From Pseudorhodoferax sp032153935 (GTDB taxonomy: Bacteria > Pseudomonadota > Gammaproteobacteria > Burkholderiales > Burkholderiaceae_C): a stretch of DNA of 64,000 nt. This document shows positions 60,273-64,000 of this stretch, in pieces (the stretch's first letter is position 1; each line of letters starts with the position of its first letter). The position numbers and the translations under genes were made by a program. Below the pieces are notes generated by a model that was not told the DNA's origin, did not search any database, and was given only the letters and a program-made list of their open reading frames with translations. The stretch covers positions 6,820,001-6,884,000 of the forward strand of contig NZ_CAXUQL020000001.1 of NCBI RefSeq assembly GCF_964253035.1, read 5' to 3'.

Positions 60273-62726
60273 TCAGTACCGGTAGCTCAGCGAGGCCATC
60301 ACGCTGCGCGGCTCGCCGTAGTAGCTCTGGCGCGTCCAGCCGTCGGGGCGGTCGATGTACTTGCGGTCGAGCAGGTTGTGCAGCGTCAGCGTCGCGCGCA
60401 GCTGCGGCGTGATCTGGTAGCCGGCCTGGGCGGAGAACACGGCCACGCCGCCGGCCTTCCAGCGCACGCCGCTGTCTTCCGAGTAGATGCCGCTGCGCAC
60501 GCGCACGCCCGCCGCCAGGCTCAGGCCGTTGGCGAAGCGGTGGTCGCTCCACAGCGAGAAGAGGTGGCGCGGGAACACGGTGGTGAACGGCTGGCCCTGC
60601 TGGGCAGGCGCGGCGCTGAGCTGCCGCGTGCTGTTGTAGCCGTAGCCAGCCGTGAGATTCCACTGTGGCGTGATGCGGCCCGTGAGCTCGGCCTCCAGGC
60701 CCTGGCTGCGCACCTTGCCGGCGGCGACGGACGCGTCGGGGAAATCCGGGTCCGGGTCGGCCATCGCGCGGTTGCTGTCCTCGATGCGGTAGAGCCCCAG
60801 GCTGCTGCTCACGCGCTTGTCGAAGTGCTCGCCCTTGACGCCGACCTCGAACTGGTGGCCCTGGCGTGGCTGGAGGAAGCCACCGCCGCGGTCGGTCTCG
60901 GACTGCGGGCTGAAGATGCTGCTGTAGCTGCCGTAGACGGACCACTCGGGCCCCAGGTCGTAGACCACGCCGGCATAGGGCACGAGCTTGGCGTTCTCGC
61001 TGCGGTCGGTCGCGCGGTCCAGCAGGTTCTGGTACTCGAACCAGGCGACTCGTGCACCGGCCACCAGCGTGAGCGGCGCGACCGGCTTGATGCGTGCCTG
61101 GCCGAACAGGCCGTTCTGGATCTGCCGGATGCGGCTGTAGGGCGCGTCGATGGCGACGTCGGGCTTGGCCACATCGGGATCGGGCGCGAACACGTTCTGC
61201 ACGAAGCCGTTCTGGCCCCAGGTGCTGGAGTTGTAGGCCGCGGTGTTGCGAAACACCTGGCGGTTGGCGCCCAGCACGATCTCCTGCCTGAGGCCCTGCC
61301 GCTGGAACGGCAGGCTCAGCTGGCCCTGCAGGTTGACCTCGCGCTCGCGCGTCGTCGAGAAGTACGGCACGACCAGCATGTCGCCGGTGACCGGGTCCAC
61401 GTTGCTGTTGCCCCAGGCGATCTCGCCGGCGTTGTCGCGCGCGACGTGGTTGGCCGACAGCGTGAGCTTGCCGCCGCCGGCCAGCCGGTGCTCGAGCTCG
61501 GCGAAGCTGCGTTTGGAGTTCTGCTCCTGGTGGTTCCACAGCGCGCCGATGTAAGTGGAGCGCGAGACGTCGGGGTAGCCGCCGGCCGCATAGGCGGCCA
61601 GGCCGAAGAAGGGCCGGTTGGTCGTGCGCTGCTGGCTGTGGCCGAGCGACAGCGTGGTGTCGGCATCGAAGTCGTATTCCAGCGTGCCGTAGACCATGGG
61701 CTGGCGCGTCCTGGCGTAGTCGGTGAAGTAGTGCCGGTTCTGCCAGGCGACCACCAGGCGCCCGCGCAGGCTGCCGTCGGCGTTGAGCGGGCCGGTCACG
61801 TCGGCATCGGCGTAGTAGTGGTCCCAGGAGCCGACGCTGGTCTTGGCGTTGAAGCCGAACTGGTCCTGCGCGCGCTTGCGCACCATGTTGACGGTGCCGC
61901 CCGGGTCGCCCGCGCCCTGCAGCAGGCCGGCGGGGCCACGCCAGACCTCGACGCGGTCGAACATGGCCAGGCTGAAGTTGTTCTCGTAGACGCGCGCGGA
62001 CGAGGACACGCCGTCGATCTGGTAGCGGTCGATGTTGTAGCCGCGCGATTCGAGGTTGAAGTTGTTGGTGCCGTAGGTGGTGACCTTGAGCGCCGTCGTG
62101 TACTGCATGGCCTCTTCGATGCTGAAGAAGTTCTGGTCCTCGATGCGCTGGCGCGTGAGCACGCTGACGGAGTTGGGCGTCTCCCGCAGCGCGTGTTCGC
62201 CCAGGCCGATGGTCACAGCGCGGGCGGTGTAGTCGCGGCTGCCCTCGGTCGTGGCGCTGCGCTCGGCACCGGCCACGACCTGCACGGCCGGCAGCGCGCC
62301 ACCGGTGCCCGGCACCGGGGCGGCAGGTGCGGTGGACGCAGTGCCGCCGCGTTCCACCACGAAGGTCTTGCCGCCATCGGCCGTGCGCACGGCCAGGCCG
62401 CTGCCGGCCAGCAGGCGGTCGAGCGCCTCGCGCGGCGTGAGGCTGCCGCGCAGTGCGCCCGCGCTGCGGCCCTGGGCCAGGCCGCTCGCGAACATGACCT
62501 GCACGCCGGCCTGCTGCGCCAGCACGTTGAGCGACTGCTCCAGCGGGCCGGCCGGCAGATCCAGCGCCACGGTCTGGGCCTGCGCACCGAGCGCGAGCAG
62601 CGCCGCAGCGGCGGCAAGCGGGGCACGGCGCCGCAGCGCCAGCCACAGCGGCAGGCGACGGGCCGCAGGGAACACGGAACGGTGGAACGGTGGCACGGAA
62701 GCGCTCTCCTGGGTGGTGGTGGACAT
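60273..62726 (-). CDS. TonB-dependent siderophore receptor with STN signalling domain
   Basis: 817 residues: a long signal peptide (to about 51), an STN domain (about 53-125, LDLPAGPLEQSLNVLAQQAG) that contacts FecR, a linker with a possible TonB box (LPAVQVV), the plug (RETPNSVSVLTRQRIEDQN, RGYNIDRYQIDGV, DRVEVWRGPAGLLQGAGDPGG) and a 22-strand barrel ending in the terminal aromatic SLSYRY. Of FpvA/FhuE type, importing a ferric siderophore and signalling it inward through the adjacent FecR and sigma factor. Confidence 0.95.
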   Translation of the reverse strand: MSTTTQESASVPPFHRSVFPAARRLPLWLALRRRAPLAAAAALLALGAQAQTVALDLPAGPLEQSLNVLAQQAGVQVMFASGLAQGRSAGALRGSLTPREALDRLLAGSGLAVRTADGGKTFVVERGGTASTAPAAPVPGTGGALPAVQVVAGAERSATTEGSRDYTARAVTIGLGEHALRETPNSVSVLTRQRIEDQNFFSIEEAMQYTTALKVTTYGTNNFNLESRGYNIDRYQIDGVSSSARVYENNFSLAMFDRVEVWRGPAGLLQGAGDPGGTVNMVRKRAQDQFGFNAKTSVGSWDHYYADADVTGPLNADGSLRGRLVVAWQNRHYFTDYARTRQPMVYGTLEYDFDADTTLSLGHSQQRTTNRPFFGLAAYAAGGYPDVSRSTYIGALWNHQEQNSKRSFAELEHRLAGGGKLTLSANHVARDNAGEIAWGNSNVDPVTGDMLVVPYFSTTREREVNLQGQLSLPFQRQGLRQEIVLGANRQVFRNTAAYNSSTWGQNGFVQNVFAPDPDVAKPDVAIDAPYSRIRQIQNGLFGQARIKPVAPLTLVAGARVAWFEYQNLLDRATDRSENAKLVPYAGVVYDLGPEWSVYGSYSSIFSPQSETDRGGGFLQPRQGHQFEVGVKGEHFDKRVSSSLGLYRIEDSNRAMADPDPDFPDASVAAGKVRSQGLEAELTGRITPQWNLTAGYGYNSTRQLSAAPAQQGQPFTTVFPRHLFSLWSDHRFANGLSLAAGVRVRSGIYSEDSGVRWKAGGVAVFSAQAGYQITPQLRATLTLHNLLDRKYIDRPDGWTRQSYYGEPRSVMASLSYRY

Positions 62727-62786
62727 CTGGAGAACAAGCCGTCCGGCGCGGCCACGAACCCTACCCCTGGCGCAATTTTTTTTCGC

Positions 62787-63611
62787 TCAGCGCGCCACCA
62801 CCGTGGCGCTGCCGTCGGCGGCGTGCTGCACGCGCACCGGCAGCAGCGTGGGCAGCAGGTCGAGCAGGGCCGCGGCGTTGGCCGTGCGGTAGACGCCCGA
62901 GACCTCCAGGCCGGCCAGCGCCGGGCTGGCCAGGTGCACCGGCTGGCCGCGGTAACGGGCGATCTCGCGCAGCACCTCGGCCAGCGGCGTGCGCTGGAAC
63001 ACGAAGCGCCCGTCGCGCCAGGCCGTGGCAGCCTCGGCGTCGACACGGCGCACCGGGCCGAGAAGGCCGTCCTGCGCATCGGCCCGCTGGCCAGGCTCCA
63101 GCGTCACGCCCGCGGCGGCGCGGCCCTGCAGCGCCACGCGCCCGCGCAGCACGGTGACGGCCACGTCCTCGCCCCAGCGCCGCACGTCGAAGGCCGTGCC
63201 CAGCACACGGACCTGTGCCGCGCCGGCATCCACCGTGAACACGCGCCAGGCCGAGGGCGCCACCTCGAACAGCGCGCGGCCGCTCTCCAGCGCCACGCGG
63301 CGCGAACGCAGGTGGCGTTCCACGCGCAGCCGGGTGGCGGTGTCCAGCGTCACGGTGCTGCCGTCCGACAGGTTCAGCACGAGGCGCTGGTCGGCGCGCG
63401 TGGCGACACGCTCGGTGCGCCAGGCCGGGTCGATCCAGGCCAGCAGCGCCGCTGCGCCGGCCACGCAGAGCAAGGCCACGGCGGGTGCCTTGCGCCGGCG
63501 CACGGGCGGCGGCGGCTCCCCGCGCGCGGGCAGCGGAAAGCGCTCGCGCAGCGCCTGGCGGTGGCGCTGCAGCGCCTCGTCGGCCGGCGCGGGCAAGGGC
63601 TGCGGCTTCAT
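62787..63611 (-). CDS. FecR-type anti-sigma/regulator
   Basis: 274 residues: a short cytoplasmic head of about 45 residues, one transmembrane helix (PAVALLCVAGAAALLAWI), a FecR domain (LNLSDGSTVTLDTATRLRV, RALFEVAPSAWRVFTVDAGAAQVRVLGTAFDVRRW) and a C-terminal STN-like end (TPLAEVLREIARYRGQPV). It relays the receptor signal to the sigma factor. The cytoplasmic head is shorter than the usual 80 residues or so and lacks the tryptophan-rich anti-sigma motif. Start ATG at 63611 overlaps the sigma gene by 4 nt. Confidence 0.9.
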   Translation of the reverse strand: MKPQPLPAPADEALQRHRQALRERFPLPARGEPPPPVRRRKAPAVALLCVAGAAALLAWIDPAWRTERVATRADQRLVLNLSDGSTVTLDTATRLRVERHLRSRRVALESGRALFEVAPSAWRVFTVDAGAAQVRVLGTAFDVRRWGEDVAVTVLRGRVALQGRAAAGVTLEPGQRADAQDGLLGPVRRVDAEAATAWRDGRFVFQRTPLAEVLREIARYRGQPVHLASPALAGLEVSGVYRTANAAALLDLLPTLLPVRVQHAADGSATVVAR

Positions 63612-64000
63612 GCGCGGCCCCCTCTTCGCAACGCGGTGCGGCAGGCCGCCATGCCCAGCCGCAGGTGCTTCTCCACTGTCTTGTGCGCAATGCCGAGCTG
63701 CTGCGCCACCTCGGCATGCGGCAGTTCGTGGATCTTGTGCATCACGAACACCTGCCGGCAGCGCTCGGGCATGGCCTCGATGGTGCGGCACAGCAGCTCC
63801 AGCTCCTGGCGCGCCTGCAGCGTGTCCGCCACGCCGGCCTGGTCGGATGGCACCTCGGGCAGTTGCTCGACCGCATCGATCCAGTGGCGTTCCCGGTCCT
63901 GCGTGCGCATGCGGTCCACGGCGCGGTCGTGCGACATGCGCCGCAGCAACGCCAGCGGCACGCGCACCGGGTCGTGGCGCGGGCGCTCCAGCAGGTCCAC
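63608..64000 (-). CDS. ECF sigma factor, FecI type (5' end outside window)
   Basis: The last 130 residues of an extracytoplasmic-function sigma factor; the frame stays open to the window edge, so regions 1-2 are missing. Region 4 is clear: QELELLCRTIEAMPERCRQVF then HKIHELPHAEVAQQLGIAHKTVEKHL, the -35-recognition helix-turn-helix. RMRTQDRERHWIDAVEQLP is the linker. First gene of the sigma-FecR-receptor set on the minus strand; it should direct transcription of the receptor. Confidence 0.9.
   Translation of the reverse strand: MDLLERPRHDPVRVPLALLRRMSHDRAVDRMRTQDRERHWIDAVEQLPEVPSDQAGVADTLQARQELELLCRTIEAMPERCRQVFVMHKIHELPHAEVAQQLGIAHKTVEKHLRLGMAACRTALRRGGRA

Noticed and set aside
62776..62785. 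Run of eight T between fecR and the receptor as a terminator
   Set aside because: No stem precedes it on either strand in the right orientation; as read on the coding strand it is an A-run.
1..64000. CRISPR arrays, insertion sequences, phage genes, rRNA
   Set aside because: No regularly spaced repeats, transposase or phage proteins, or rRNA stretches were seen in any frame or strand.

Overview
The window reads as chromosomal DNA of a GC-rich betaproteobacterium, most likely a Comamonadaceae member (Acidovorax/Variovorax-like). This rests on gene order and protein style (proS-rppH-CNP1-proB-obgE-rpmA-rplU-ispB-tRNA-Pro, many Bug/TctC-type and NodT-type proteins), not on a database search. No insertion sequence, prophage, CRISPR array or rRNA was seen. 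Genes are densely packed, often with 4-nt ATGA/GTGA overlaps.

Layout. 1-8.1 kb is a conserved housekeeping block: end of a CorC/HlyC-type transporter, lytic transglycosylase, proS, rppH, a CNP1-like protein, proB, obgE, rpmA, rplU, ispB and tRNA-Pro(CGG). 8.1-12.4 kb holds hutF (histidine degradation), a PhoX-type alkaline phosphatase with a candidate Pho box, and a PaaI-type thioesterase. 12.3-18.8 kb is a TetR-controlled AcrAB-OprM-type RND efflux operon with an 18-bp palindromic operator. 18.9-21.8 kb holds a VapBC-like pair whose antitoxin frame looks damaged, a GAF protein and a CorA-like membrane protein.

21.8-38.1 kb is a 16-kb signalling island. It holds a PAS histidine kinase overlapping a solute-binding protein, an HD-GYP phosphodiesterase overlapping a CheY-like receiver, a BldC/MerR-like HTH fused to a receiver, a receiver-HPt protein, two chemoreceptors and a CheW, a 1254-residue REC-GAF-GAF-PAS-GAF-GGDEF-EAL protein with a degenerate GGDEF, a second CheY-like receiver and a second PAS kinase. 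All parts of a multistep phosphorelay are present as separate proteins, with two c-di-GMP-degrading outputs. An exact 16-bp AT-only motif (ATCATATTTATCATTT) occurs in just two places: between the CheY-like gene and the divergent HTH-REC gene, and upstream of cheW. This ties the two halves of the island together and is the most interesting signal in the window.

38.4-49.6 kb holds a secreted tannase/feruloyl-esterase-type lipoprotein and an MdtABC/MuxABC-type operon with two RND pumps plus an OprM-type channel. 49.8-54.9 kb holds small membrane proteins, a glutathione S-transferase, a hydrolase, and a LytS/LytTR two-component pair split by a thioredoxin-like gene. 54.9-59.5 kb holds a nitrilase divergent from a Bug-type binding protein, a LysR regulator and an FAD monooxygenase. 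59.5-60.3 kb is a yybP-ykoY manganese riboswitch and the manganese exporter mntP. 60.3-64 kb is a FecI-FecR-TonB receptor surface-signalling cassette, with the sigma factor cut by the window edge.
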